From an uncultured Fretibacterium sp. (lineage in GTDB: Bacteria > Synergistota > Synergistia > Synergistales > Aminobacteriaceae), in the NCBI GenBank assembly GCA_946183145.1, contig CAMGZM010000013.1, positions 1 to 61,292 of the forward strand: a stretch of 61,292 nucleotides of DNA. The letters are read 5' to 3'. The notes under the pieces were generated by a model that had not been told where the DNA came from, searched no databases, and was given only the letters and a program-made list of their open reading frames with translations. Positions 47,408-55,783 of this stretch are shown here, piece by piece. The position numbers and the translations under genes were made by a program. How positions within the stretch are numbered: position 1 is the stretch's first letter; each line of letters opens with the position of its first letter.

Positions 47408-48607
47408 TTAGTTCGTTGCTGTTGGAGCTTTCCTGTAAGCGAGTGTTTTCTCGTAGTAATTGTAGAGTGCAACGACAGCCTGCTTGAAGCGCGTAAGTTC
47501 GTTATTGTCATCAAGTCCCATGCTTGTCTTCATGTCTTCTTCATATGTCAGTAGCGTTACAGCGTAAACATATGACATTGGTGAAATCACGATAGTGTAT
47601 GACGTGTTGTTTATCGTTACGGGGATTGTGAATGTGTCGCCGAGCTGGTGCGCTGAAATATTGGAGAACACAATCTGAAATTCAGAGTCGGAATCAGGAG
47701 TTGTTACGTTATCCGCAACTTTATAAACGTCATCGTTAGTAATGCTATTAGCAGAGCCAGCCTCTACAGTTATAGAACCAGCCTTTACAGTTATATCACT
47801 AGTCGCACTTCTGAGGGATGACTCTTTCGGAAGATATACACGAAGAGCAGTCTTTGAGTCGAGGTCAAGCGTGAAACTTACGCCCTTATAAATCTCCGTA
47901 TTGGCCTCCGCTGTCTTATTATCATCTGTGTAGATTTTGATTTTGTGAGATTTAGTCAAACTTGTGGTTGTACCAAGACTATTATTGTTTGGTGTCATTT
48001 CTTTGTGACCTAAGGACTTGGAGTTGGTATCTGCGAGCGTTTTTTGTGCGTAATACCCGTAATCCTTTATCGCATTCACGAGTGCCACAAGATTAACATG
48101 CGTACCGTAAGTATCATATTTCAAGAGTTTGTTAAGGTAGTCTTCTACGCTGTCAATTGTGGAGCTGTTTGTTACGGTTGTTTCTGTTGAGGCTTTTGTG
48201 TATTTGTATGTAGCGATAATTTCATCGGCCATCTGAATCGCGTTTACATCGCATCGGAATCCGTGAAGCGTAATATCTTGATCATTATCGTCTTTTGCTT
48301 TTTGAGTTTCTATTTGCTCGCCGCTGTTTTCTTTTATGATCATATCTGTCTTGTAGTCAATACTTGGGTCTGCTTCAGTGTTAGCGATATCGAAATTCAT
48401 TGTGCCAGCAGTATTAGTATCGAAATCCTTCATGTAGAAATACAGTCCGAGCTGACCCGAAAGCACTAAAGCATTTGAGCTGAAAGTCGGATCCGTCGCC
48501 CACGCAATTGACCTTCCGCCCCAATCACCGAAAATATTCACCGTGTCATACGCAAAAACACATAGACACAACGCCAGCGCAACAATAAACTTGCAACGCT
48601 TAATCAT
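47408..48607 (-). CDS. Cassette C secreted two-domain protein (intact)
   Basis: The start is ATG 48607, behind ACAGGAGG (an earlier in-frame ATG lies outside the conserved leader). 399 residues. A signal peptide (MIKRCKFIVALALCLCVFAY...) ends near AWA. The first beta domain has LVLSGQLGLYFYMKDF and LHGFRCDVNAIQMADEI. A helical piece LVNAIKDYGYYAQ (about 190) follows, then a second beta domain with FTLDLDSKTALRVYLP, ISAHQLGDTFTIPVTI and the closing FKQAVVALYNYYEKTLAY. No membrane anchor or sorting signal at the C-terminus. Same architecture as A and B. Function unknown. Confidence 0.7.
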   Translation of the reverse strand: MIKRCKFIVALALCLCVFAYDTVNIFGDWGGRSIAWATDPTFSSNALVLSGQLGLYFYMKDFDTNTAGTMNFDIANTEADPSIDYKTDMIIKENSGEQIETQKAKDDNDQDITLHGFRCDVNAIQMADEIIATYKYTKASTETTVTNSSTIDSVEDYLNKLLKYDTYGTHVNLVALVNAIKDYGYYAQKTLADTNSKSLGHKEMTPNNNSLGTTTSLTKSHKIKIYTDDNKTAEANTEIYKGVSFTLDLDSKTALRVYLPKESSLRSATSDITVKAGSITVEAGSANSITNDDVYKVADNVTTPDSDSEFQIVFSNISAHQLGDTFTIPVTINNTSYTIVISPMSYVYAVTLLTYEEDMKTSMGLDDNNELTRFKQAVVALYNYYEKTLAYRKAPTATN

Positions 48608-48651
48608 GTTTATCGTACCTCCTGTTAAAATTTTTCGGAATTGCATTGAGC

Positions 48652-48680
48652 ATCATAACGCAAACTATTTTTTCCCGCAA
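48652..48680 (-). promoter_or_regulatory. Promoter-leader of cassette C
   Basis: TTGCGG and TATGAT on the minus strand are separated by 17 bases, followed by GCTCAATGCAATTCCG, AAAAATTTT and ACAGGAGGTA, the same block as in cassettes A and B. Confidence 0.55.
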
Positions 48681-48784
48681 ATTCATTCAGCAATTTTTTC
48701 ACAAACGACTCGAATTTCCTTCACACTCAAGAATCAAATCACGTTCGCAAAGAGACAAACGCAAAAATTTTTTTACTGTTACGC

Positions 48785-48790
48785 TATAAT
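48785..48790 (+). promoter_or_regulatory. Possible -10 of the rnf operon
   Basis: TATAAT lies 43 bases before the rnfC ATG. No good -35 is visible in the A/T-rich stretch upstream. Confidence 0.4.
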
Positions 48791-48833
48791 ACTTTCATTC
48801 CATAAAATTATTGAGGGGAGTGTTTATTCCACA

Positions 48834-50189
48834 ATGAACCTGCCTACATTCTTAGGGGGAGTACATCCTCCTGAAGGCAAAGCACTCACGGAGAACAAAG
48901 CCATAGAAATTTTACGGCCGAATGATTCGCGTGAGTTCATTTATCCGTTGTCCCAGCATATTGGCGCGCCGTGTTCGCCTCTCGTCAAAAAGGGCGACAG
49001 AGTTCTTGCAGGGCAGAAAATTGCTGACACGGAAGCGTTCGTATCTGCTCCGATTTTCTCATCAGTTTCGGGAACGGTGAAGGAAGTCGGCCCGCGCATG
49101 ACTATTCCCGGAAGCGTTGACCCGTGCATTGTCATTGAGAGCGATGGGAAATACGAGAAAGCACCCTCGCTTCTTGATGAGTTAGGACACAAGCCGCAGC
49201 CTTCAGAGTATGTGAAGCTGATACGTTCTGCCGGTATTGTCGGTATGGGCGGAGCATGTTTCCCGACTCACGTAAAGTTATCGCCCCCGAAAGACCGCGT
49301 AATCAAATGGCTTATCGTAAACGCCGCTGAATGTGAACCGTATCTTTCATGCGACAACCGTTTAATGATTGAGAGTCCTGACGAGGTTATACGTGGACTC
49401 GGTTATGCGCTTGAGATTTTCCCGGAGGCAAGCGGAGTAATTGCGATTGAGAACAACAAGCCCGAAGCGATTTCAACAATGACAGCTCACAACAAGAACC
49501 CGCGTATAAAAATCATGCCTCACACAGTGAAATACCCACAAGGCGCGGAGAAAATGCTCATATGGTCAGTAACAGGCCAGGAGATTCCGTTAGTCCCTGC
49601 TTTGCCCGCTGATGTCGGCTGTATAATCCTCAACACCCGGACGGCTTGGCACATCTGCAAGGCCATTGAGGAAGGCGAACCCGTAACAGAGCGCGTAATC
49701 TCCGTAACAGGTGATGCTGTATGTGAACCGAAAAATGTGCAAGTTCCGCTTGGGATTTCTGTGCGTGAGCTTGTGAATTTCTGCGGGGGATTCAAGGATG
49801 AGCCTGTGAAGATTCTTGCGGGCGGCCCGATGATGGGACTCGCAATGCGTTCTGTTGATGTCCCTGTCGTAAAAGGCACGTCAGGAATTTTAGCCCTCAC
49901 GAAAAATCTCGCCTATATCGCTGAAGAGTCTGCGTGCATTCGCTGCGGAAAATGTATTGAGGCTTGCCCCATGCACTTGAACCCGACATATTTAGACCAG
50001 CTTGTGAGGAAGCGCGACTATGAGTCATTCGAGGCGTATAACGGCATGAACTGTATAGAGTGCGGATGCTGTTCGTATTCATGCCCGGCATCAAGGCATT
50101 TGACTCAGACGTGCAAAGAGGGTAAAGCGGCGGTTAATCTTGCGCGGAGAAAAGCGGCTCAGGCAAAAGCGAAACAGGAGGCGAAATAG
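48834..50189 (+). CDS. rnfC: Rnf complex subunit C
   Basis: Peripheral NADH- and FMN-binding subunit of the ferredoxin:NAD+ oxidoreductase, facing the cytoplasm. The start is ATG 48834 (MNLPTFLGGVHPPEGKALT), behind GAGGGGAG; longer readings run through the upstream intergenic DNA. Features: GMGGACFPTHVKL, VNAAECEPYLSCDNR, PQGAEKMLIW and two 4Fe-4S motifs, CIRCGKCIEACP and CIECGCCSYSCP (about 371-420). 451 residues. First gene of rnfCDGEAB. Confidence 0.96.
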   Translation: MNLPTFLGGVHPPEGKALTENKAIEILRPNDSREFIYPLSQHIGAPCSPLVKKGDRVLAGQKIADTEAFVSAPIFSSVSGTVKEVGPRMTIPGSVDPCIVIESDGKYEKAPSLLDELGHKPQPSEYVKLIRSAGIVGMGGACFPTHVKLSPPKDRVIKWLIVNAAECEPYLSCDNRLMIESPDEVIRGLGYALEIFPEASGVIAIENNKPEAISTMTAHNKNPRIKIMPHTVKYPQGAEKMLIWSVTGQEIPLVPALPADVGCIILNTRTAWHICKAIEEGEPVTERVISVTGDAVCEPKNVQVPLGISVRELVNFCGGFKDEPVKILAGGPMMGLAMRSVDVPVVKGTSGILALTKNLAYIAEESACIRCGKCIEACPMHLNPTYLDQLVRKRDYESFEAYNGMNCIECGCCSYSCPASRHLTQTCKEGKAAVNLARRKAAQAKAKQEAK

Positions 50190-50191
50190 TC

Positions 50192-51154
50192 ATGTCAGAA
50201 AAACTAGTAGTATCATCATCACCGCATATTCACTCCGATTTCAGCACACAAAAAATTATGGGCATGGTCATATATTCGCTCGTGCCCGCTGGGATTATGG
50301 GAGTATATTTGCTCGGCTTCCGTTCGCTTCTCGTGATTATCGCGTGTGTTGCGGCGTGTGCTTTGTGCGAATGGTGCTGGCAGAAATTCATCATGCACAG
50401 GAAGGACACAACCGGGGATCTTTCAGCAGTTGTTACCGGGTTATTATTGGCGTATAACCTTCCTCCAACGATTCCGATCTGGATGGCAATTTGCGGAAGT
50501 GTTTTTGCGATTCTCATCGTGAAGCAGTTTTACGGCGGAATAGGCTGCAACATCGTCAACCCTGCTTTAGCCGCGCGCGCAATGATGCTCATATCATGGC
50601 CGACAGCTATGACTACATGGACGGTAAACGGGATTTCCGGCGCGACTCCTCTTGCTGCGATGAAGGCCGGAACAATGCCTGCAAATCTCTCATGGTGGAA
50701 TCTCATTGTCGGCGACATGGGCGGCTGTATAGGTGAGACAAGCGCAATACTTCTCATACTCGGCGGGGCTTATCTCGTTTGGGAGGGCGTAATCTCTGCG
50801 CGAATCCCATTAACATACATTCTCACGACAGCAATATTATCCGCGCTATTCAACCACGGCGGGGGAATGTTCCCGGTTCACGAGATTTTGACGGGCGGTT
50901 TGTTGCTCGGTGCTATCTTCATGGCGACTGACTACACTACATCACCAATGACGGAGAAAGGGCAGTACATTTACGCGTTCGGGTGCGGTTTGCTTACGGC
51001 GTTAATCAGGACATGGGGCGGCTATCCTGAGGGCGTATCATTCTCAATTCTCATCATGAATATTGCAGTGCCGTTAATCGACAAGTATACAGAGCCTCGC
51101 ACACTGGGCGCGCCAAAAAGCAATTTCTTCAAGAGGATGGGGGGCAAATCATAA
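50192..51154 (+). CDS. rnfD: Rnf complex subunit D
   Basis: Integral membrane subunit with about nine helices and a covalent FMN. The flavinylation motif SGATPLAAMK (about 150-159) has the acceptor Thr. IVKQFYGGIGCNIVNPALAARAM and FMATDYTTSPMT are conserved ion-path features of NqrB/RnfD. 320 residues. It starts 2 bases after rnfC and its stop overlaps rnfG by 1 base. Confidence 0.96.
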   Translation: MSEKLVVSSSPHIHSDFSTQKIMGMVIYSLVPAGIMGVYLLGFRSLLVIIACVAACALCEWCWQKFIMHRKDTTGDLSAVVTGLLLAYNLPPTIPIWMAICGSVFAILIVKQFYGGIGCNIVNPALAARAMMLISWPTAMTTWTVNGISGATPLAAMKAGTMPANLSWWNLIVGDMGGCIGETSAILLILGGAYLVWEGVISARIPLTYILTTAILSALFNHGGGMFPVHEILTGGLLLGAIFMATDYTTSPMTEKGQYIYAFGCGLLTALIRTWGGYPEGVSFSILIMNIAVPLIDKYTEPRTLGAPKSNFFKRMGGKS

Positions 51155-51759
51155 TGTCAGAAGCAACAGTGAATGATACAGTATCTTTCAAGGACGCATG
51201 GAGGAAAGCCCTTCACTTAGGGGGGACTCTTTTCGCGGTAACAGCAGTAACAGGAATAATACTCGGACTTGTCGAGAACGTTACGAGCCGCGCAATACTT
51301 CAGGCGGAAATAGCAGCGAGGAATGAAGCGTACAAAATCATAATGCCCGCCGGAAAAACTTTCGAGGACTCAGAATTCAAGCCCGACGATTTCGTTACAG
51401 GAGTCGTAAAGGCAAGCGATGAGTCTGGCGTTGTAGGCTGGTGCGTCTCGGTAAGCTCAAAAGGTTACGGCGGCCAGATCGGATTCGTTGTCGGAATCAC
51501 GAAAGACGGAACAGTGAAGGCCATCAACATTTTGAGTCATTCAGAGACTCCCGGACTCGGCGCAAAATCTACAGAGCCGGAATTTTACGGGCAGTTTGCG
51601 GACAAATCATCGTTCCCGCTCAAAGTCGTTAAGGGCGGAGCGTCAAATCCTGACGAAATATCAGCAATATCAGGAGCGACAATAACATCAAACGCGGTAA
51701 TCAGCGGCGTGAATGGTGCTGTCGATTACTGGCAGAAGAATCTGAAAGGGGCTGAATAG
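51154..51759 (+). CDS. rnfG: Rnf complex subunit G
   Basis: Single-pass subunit whose extracytoplasmic domain carries covalent FMN. Membrane helix at about 20-42, then FMN-binding domain with SHSETPGLGAK and the attachment motif ISGATITSNAV (Thr, about 178). 201 residues. The 1-base overlap with rnfD and a 2-base gap to rnfE point to coupled translation. Confidence 0.95.
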   Translation: MSEATVNDTVSFKDAWRKALHLGGTLFAVTAVTGIILGLVENVTSRAILQAEIAARNEAYKIIMPAGKTFEDSEFKPDDFVTGVVKASDESGVVGWCVSVSSKGYGGQIGFVVGITKDGTVKAINILSHSETPGLGAKSTEPEFYGQFADKSSFPLKVVKGGASNPDEISAISGATITSNAVISGVNGAVDYWQKNLKGAE

Positions 51760-51761
51760 AA

Positions 51762-52469
51762 TTGAGCGGGGGAAAATTCAGAATCATCACAAACGGAATC
51801 TTAGCGGAAAATCCTACGTTCGTTCAGTGCATCGGATTATGTCCTACACTCGCAGTAACAACGAGCGTCGCAAACGGACTCGGAATGGGAATCGCCGCAA
51901 CGTTTGTTCTTGTAGCGTCAAATATAGTCATCTCACTTTTGCGCAAAATTGTCCCGGATGAAGTCCGTATACCGATTTTTATCGTGGTAATTGCGGGTTT
52001 CGTTACGGTTATCGAGTTCATGATGAAGGGATTTGCGCCGGAGCTGAACAAGTCATTAGGCATATTCATTCCGTTAATTGTCGTCAACTGTATCATTCTC
52101 GCACGTGCTGAGGCTTTTGCGTCAAAGAACGGCGTATTTGCTTCCGCGCTTGACGGTATAGGAATGGGACTCGGCTTCACGATCGCGCTAATGTTCTTGG
52201 GTGCAATCCGTGAAGTTTTTGGAGCCGGGACTCTTCTCGGAAATCCTGTTGTGAGCTTTGAGCCTGCATTGCTGATTGTGCTTGCGCCGGGGGGATTTAT
52301 CGTTCTTGGCTGCTGCATGGGCGCATTCAGGGCGATTCAGGCGCGTGCTGCAAAGATGAAGGGACTCGCCGCGACTCCTGCTGAAGCCAGGCCGATGGGA
52401 TGCGGCTCTTGCGTGATGGCGAAATTCTGCAAGAAGGACGCAGATTCATGCGAGGAGGCGAAATCGTAA
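51762..52469 (+). CDS. rnfE: Rnf complex subunit E
   Basis: Integral membrane subunit, paired with RnfA, binding the shared [2Fe-2S] cluster. 235 residues, six helices. LCPTLAVTTSVANGLGMGIA holds the conserved Cys (about 25) and NCIILARAEAFASKN the second. The C-terminal tail has extra Cys residues (MGCGSCVMAKFCKKDADSC), beyond the usual end. Start is TTG. rnfA follows directly. Confidence 0.95.
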   Translation: MSGGKFRIITNGILAENPTFVQCIGLCPTLAVTTSVANGLGMGIAATFVLVASNIVISLLRKIVPDEVRIPIFIVVIAGFVTVIEFMMKGFAPELNKSLGIFIPLIVVNCIILARAEAFASKNGVFASALDGIGMGLGFTIALMFLGAIREVFGAGTLLGNPVVSFEPALLIVLAPGGFIVLGCCMGAFRAIQARAAKMKGLAATPAEARPMGCGSCVMAKFCKKDADSCEEAKS

Positions 52470-53057
52470 ATGACACTCACAGAATTATTTTTGCTCTTCA
52501 TAAGCTCAATCTTTGTGCATAATATTTTGTTGTCGCGCTTTCTTGGGTGCTGTCCTTTCATGGGAGTAAGCTCAAAGCTCAAGACTGCTCAGGGAATGGG
52601 AGCGGCTGTCGTCTTCGTCATAATGCTTGCGTCATTGATGACATGGATAACGTACAACTATCTTCTTGTGCCGCTGCATCTTGAGTACCTTTACACGCTT
52701 TCGTTCATTCTCGTAATTGCGGCGTTAGTTCAGTTCGTTGAGCTTGCGCTGAAGAAACTGAATCCGACTCTCTATAAGTCATTGGGAATCTTCCTGCCGT
52801 TAATCACAACAAACTGCGCTGTTCTCGGCGTTGCAGTCCTGAATATGAATGAGGGTTACGGACTCGCGGCGGCTCTGGTTAATGCTCTCGGCTCATCGTT
52901 GGGTTTCCTTCTCGCAATTTCTCTCATGGCCGGAATACGTGAACGAATCGAGGACAACGAGGGAATCCCGGACAGCCTTCAGGGACTTCCTATGGCGTTA
53001 ATCACAGCGGGGTTAATGTCGATTGCCTTCATGGGCTTCACAGGAATCATAAAGTAA
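52470..53057 (+). CDS. rnfA: Rnf complex subunit A
   Basis: Integral membrane partner of RnfE, with inverted topology. 195 residues, six helices. NILLSRFLGCCPFMGVSSKL and TTNCAVLGVAVLN hold the conserved cysteines for the membrane iron-sulfur cluster. It starts at the base after the rnfE stop. Confidence 0.96.
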   Translation: MTLTELFLLFISSIFVHNILLSRFLGCCPFMGVSSKLKTAQGMGAAVVFVIMLASLMTWITYNYLLVPLHLEYLYTLSFILVIAALVQFVELALKKLNPTLYKSLGIFLPLITTNCAVLGVAVLNMNEGYGLAAALVNALGSSLGFLLAISLMAGIRERIEDNEGIPDSLQGLPMALITAGLMSIAFMGFTGIIK

Positions 53058-53070
53058 GGGGGCGGGATAA

Positions 53071-53904
53071 ATGGACATAATGCACACAATGATAACTCCT
53101 CTTGCGTTAATGGGAATCATGGGCGGCATATTCGGCGTATTGCTCGCTATTGCTTCAATAGTATTCCGCGTTCATCAGGACGAACGAATCGGGAAAATCC
53201 GTGCGGCTCTTCCTGGTGCGAACTGCGGCGGCTGCGGTTACCCTGGCTGTGATGGCTACGCGTCAGGAGTCGTGAATGACGGCGCGCCTGTCAACAAATG
53301 CAGCGTGGGAGGTGCAAAAGTTTCTGAGATTATCGCGTCAATAATGGGAGTCGAGGCTGGAGCAAGTGTACCTTTGCGTGCGTTCGTGAAGTGCAAGGGA
53401 ACATGTGAGGCTTCACCGCGCCAGCTGATATATGAGGGTATCAATGACTGCAAAAGCGCGTCAGTGATTCCGGGAGGCTCGCCAAATTCCTGCCCGTTCG
53501 GGTGCATTGGACTCGGTACGTGCGTAAGTGTGTGCCAGTTTGGTGCGCTGTCAATGGGTTCTGACGGTCTGCCGAAAGTTGACGTGTCGAAATGTGTCGG
53601 CTGCGGTGCGTGCGTTGAGCATTGCCCGAAAGGAGTCATTACGCTTGTTCCTGCGACGGCTGATGTGATTGTCGCGTGCAATTCTCACTGGAAAGGCCCG
53701 GCGGTTAAGAGCGTGTGCAGTGCGGGGTGTATAGGCTGTACTCTTTGCGCTAAGAAATGCCCGAAAGAAGCGATCGACATCGTGAATGATTTGGCGGTCA
53801 TCAATCAGGACAAGTGCGTGAAGTGCGGAATATGTGCGAAAGTCTGCCCGGCGAAATGTATCAATGTCGGCGAAAAAGTTACAGTGATGGAAAAATCTGC
53901 GTAA
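53071..53904 (+). CDS. rnfB: Rnf complex subunit B
   Basis: Ferredoxin-accepting subunit with a membrane anchor (about 8-30). The Fe-S clusters include the ALPGANCGGCGYPGCDGYA motif (about 44-62), CPFGCIGLGTCVSVCQFGA, CVGCGACVEHCPKG, CIGCTLCAKKCPKE and CVKCGICAKVCPAKC. 277 residues. Last gene of the operon. With the other five subunits it forms a complete Rnf complex coupling ferredoxin:NAD+ electron transfer to Na+ or H+ movement. Confidence 0.96.
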   Translation: MDIMHTMITPLALMGIMGGIFGVLLAIASIVFRVHQDERIGKIRAALPGANCGGCGYPGCDGYASGVVNDGAPVNKCSVGGAKVSEIIASIMGVEAGASVPLRAFVKCKGTCEASPRQLIYEGINDCKSASVIPGGSPNSCPFGCIGLGTCVSVCQFGALSMGSDGLPKVDVSKCVGCGACVEHCPKGVITLVPATADVIVACNSHWKGPAVKSVCSAGCIGCTLCAKKCPKEAIDIVNDLAVINQDKCVKCGICAKVCPAKCINVGEKVTVMEKSA

Positions 53905-53942
53905 CAAAATTTCTGCTTCAAGTTTCAAATGCACTGGATTGG

Positions 53943-53980
53943 AATCACTCTGTTAATATAGAATTGACAGGGTGATTTCT
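53943..53980 (+). terminator. Hairpin after rnfB
   Basis: AATCACTCTGT and ACAGGGTGATT pair over 11 bases (one G-U), followed by TCTGTC. The T-run is poor, so termination may be weak, or this may be a 3' stabiliser. Confidence 0.5.
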
Positions 53981-54000
53981 GTCATATGGAGGGATTAAAC

Positions 54001-54465
54001 TTGTCTAAGCGTTCGGAAATCCTGAAGATTATACGTTCAAGGATTGATAAAGTAGCCAGCTCATGGGAATCAGCGTATCTTGCGCCTGATATTCCTGAAA
54101 AGATACTTTATCTTGCGACGTGGCATTTGGGATGTTGGGAAACTGGTGATGATGTTCTTGCGGTTATCGACATTACACTGTCAGATGCGTGCGATGAAGG
54201 TTTTGTGTTTACGTCTTATGGTATGCACTATACGGCAGGAAACCAGCAAGAGTTCTTCAACTATGAAGACATTGAAGGCATACGAGTTATTTCTCACTGG
54301 CTCAATGACAAGCTGGGTATTACAACGAAATATGGCGAGAGCATAATAGACATAGTGAGCATTAATAAAAAGGAATTAATGTGGTTGCTCATTGAGATAA
54401 GTTCCCTCGTAACAGGCCATGAATGGGGTTACCGAATGGGAGAACATAAGTTTGTCATAATATAA
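54001..54465 (+). CDS. Unknown small protein with a PH-like look
   Basis: Not recognised. 154 residues when started at TTG 54001; an ATG at 53986 is less likely, since the GGAGGG ribosome site lies within its first codons and is 7 bases before the TTG. Acidic, helix-rich front (RSEILKIIRSRID), then DACDEGFVFTSYGMHYTAG and EFFNYEDIEGIRVIS, a pattern seen in bacterial PH-like domains that read out a cytosolic signal. No signal peptide. It stands alone between rnf and the metallophosphoesterase gene. Confidence 0.65.
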   Translation: MSKRSEILKIIRSRIDKVASSWESAYLAPDIPEKILYLATWHLGCWETGDDVLAVIDITLSDACDEGFVFTSYGMHYTAGNQQEFFNYEDIEGIRVISHWLNDKLGITTKYGESIIDIVSINKKELMWLLIEISSLVTGHEWGYRMGEHKFVII

Positions 54466-54520
54466 GTTTATCATAAATTTTTAGTCTTAGATTAAGCCGG
54501 AAGCTAGATAGGAGTGTTAA

Positions 54521-54552
54521 TCCTGAAAATTCCGGGCAGGGATTTTTATTTG
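54521..54552 (+). terminator. Weak terminator before the metallophosphoesterase gene
   Basis: ATCCTG and CAGGGAT pair imperfectly and are followed by TTTTATTT. Confidence 0.35.
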
Positions 54553-54579
54553 CTTAAACGTTAATTGAGCTTGTATAAT
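54550..54579 (+). promoter_or_regulatory. Promoter of the second metallophosphoesterase gene
   Basis: TTGCTT (54550-54555) and TATAAT (54574-54579) with an 18-base spacer lie about 40 bases before the ATG. Confidence 0.55.
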
Positions 54580-54617
54580 TCGCGCAAAAATTTTCCCAAT
54601 CACAGGAGCAAAAATTT

Positions 54618-55724
54618 ATGTTCAATCCCTTTATGTTAGTCCCTTGCCTGATATGTTTATATGACATTCTCAGCATGATTTTTCCCCTGCGTTTTTCATG
54701 GCCGCTCAAAATTCTTCTCATACTGCTGATTATTTCCGGCCCTGCTAAAATGTTGCTCATGAGAATGACTCCGTCAGGCTTCACGATTCCAGAATTAACG
54801 AGAAATATTGCGCTGATTCTTTCGGCAATGTTCAGCTTCATGATTGTTGCGGCAATTCTCCTCATCATGAAAGATATTGTGCAGGTATTCTGGCGTTTGT
54901 TCCTTCATGCGAAATTTCCCGCTCACTTTGCATCACTTGCAGTCTTAATCATCGCGGCAATCTCTACAGTTTACGGAGTGTATCAGGGTACGAGAGTTCC
55001 CGAAGTCGTTGCGCATGACGTGAAAATTCCCGGCCTCGCGAAAAGTTTTGACGGACTCAGAGTCGCAATGATCGTTGATATTCATGTAGGCTCAGTAAAC
55101 AGGCGGCCATTTGTTGAAAGCGTTGTTGAAAGCGTGAACGCATTAAGCCCGGACGTTATATTGATTCCCGGTGATTTTGTTGACGGAAGAGTCAAAGACC
55201 GAAAATATGACCTCGAACCGCTGAAAGACTTGCGCGCAAAATTCGGTGTCTTTGCTGTTACGGGAAATCACGAATACTATTATGACTTGCATGGATGGCT
55301 TGAGACTCTCACAGGCTTCGGCATAAAGTTTCTGCACAATGAACACGCTGTAATCTCATCAGGAGACTCAAAGCTCGTTATAGCAGGAAGCCTTGACCCT
55401 ACGAGCAGAAATCACGACACAGAACGCGCACTTGAGAATGTCCCGGCAAATGTCCCGGTGATATTGATGGATCATCAGCCGAAATTCGCGAACAACAACG
55501 CAAAATTAGGAGTCTCGCTTCAAGTTTCAGGACACACGCACGGCGGGCAGATTCCCGTAGTTTACCAGATAACACGAAAGTTAAACGGCGGATTTGTACG
55601 TGGATGGTACGACATTGACGGCATGAAGTTATACGTGAGTCCCGGTACATCACAATGGGACGGATTCCCGATGAGATTATTTGACCCGTCAGAAATTTCA
55701 CTCTTCACACTTCACGCAGAGTAA
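54618..55724 (+). CDS. Membrane-anchored metallophosphoesterase (YkuE-like), second copy
   Basis: 368 residues with the layout of the protein at 40448-41515: about four helices in the first 125 residues, then a calcineurin-like domain with MIVDIHVGS, LIPGDFVDGR, VTGNHEYYYD and VSGHTHGGQIPVVY. The two differ in detail, so this is an older duplication or separate acquisition. CAGGAG ribosome site and own promoter. Substrate unknown; lipid-linked phosphate compounds are the family guess. Confidence 0.88.
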   Translation: MFNPFMLVPCLICLYDILSMIFPLRFSWPLKILLILLIISGPAKMLLMRMTPSGFTIPELTRNIALILSAMFSFMIVAAILLIMKDIVQVFWRLFLHAKFPAHFASLAVLIIAAISTVYGVYQGTRVPEVVAHDVKIPGLAKSFDGLRVAMIVDIHVGSVNRRPFVESVVESVNALSPDVILIPGDFVDGRVKDRKYDLEPLKDLRAKFGVFAVTGNHEYYYDLHGWLETLTGFGIKFLHNEHAVISSGDSKLVIAGSLDPTSRNHDTERALENVPANVPVILMDHQPKFANNNAKLGVSLQVSGHTHGGQIPVVYQITRKLNGGFVRGWYDIDGMKLYVSPGTSQWDGFPMRLFDPSEISLFTLHAE

Positions 55725-55765
55725 CAAAAATCCTCCCTCAAAACTTACGGGGGAGGATTCATTTT
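55725..55765. terminator. Bidirectional terminator between converging genes
   Basis: AATCCTCCC and GGGAGGATT pair perfectly. T-rich sequence follows on both strands (CATTTT on plus, TTTTG on minus). Confidence 0.75.
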
Positions 55766-55783
55766 CACGCGGTAAATTCGCTT

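Noticed and set aside
48543-48833. 97-residue N-terminal extension of RnfC
   Set aside because: It runs through the cassette C promoter and intergenic A/T-rich DNA; the RnfC family start matches ATG 48834 with its own ribosome site.
53986-54000. ATG 53986 as the start of the unknown protein
   Set aside because: Its first codons are the GGAGGG ribosome site for the TTG at 54001.
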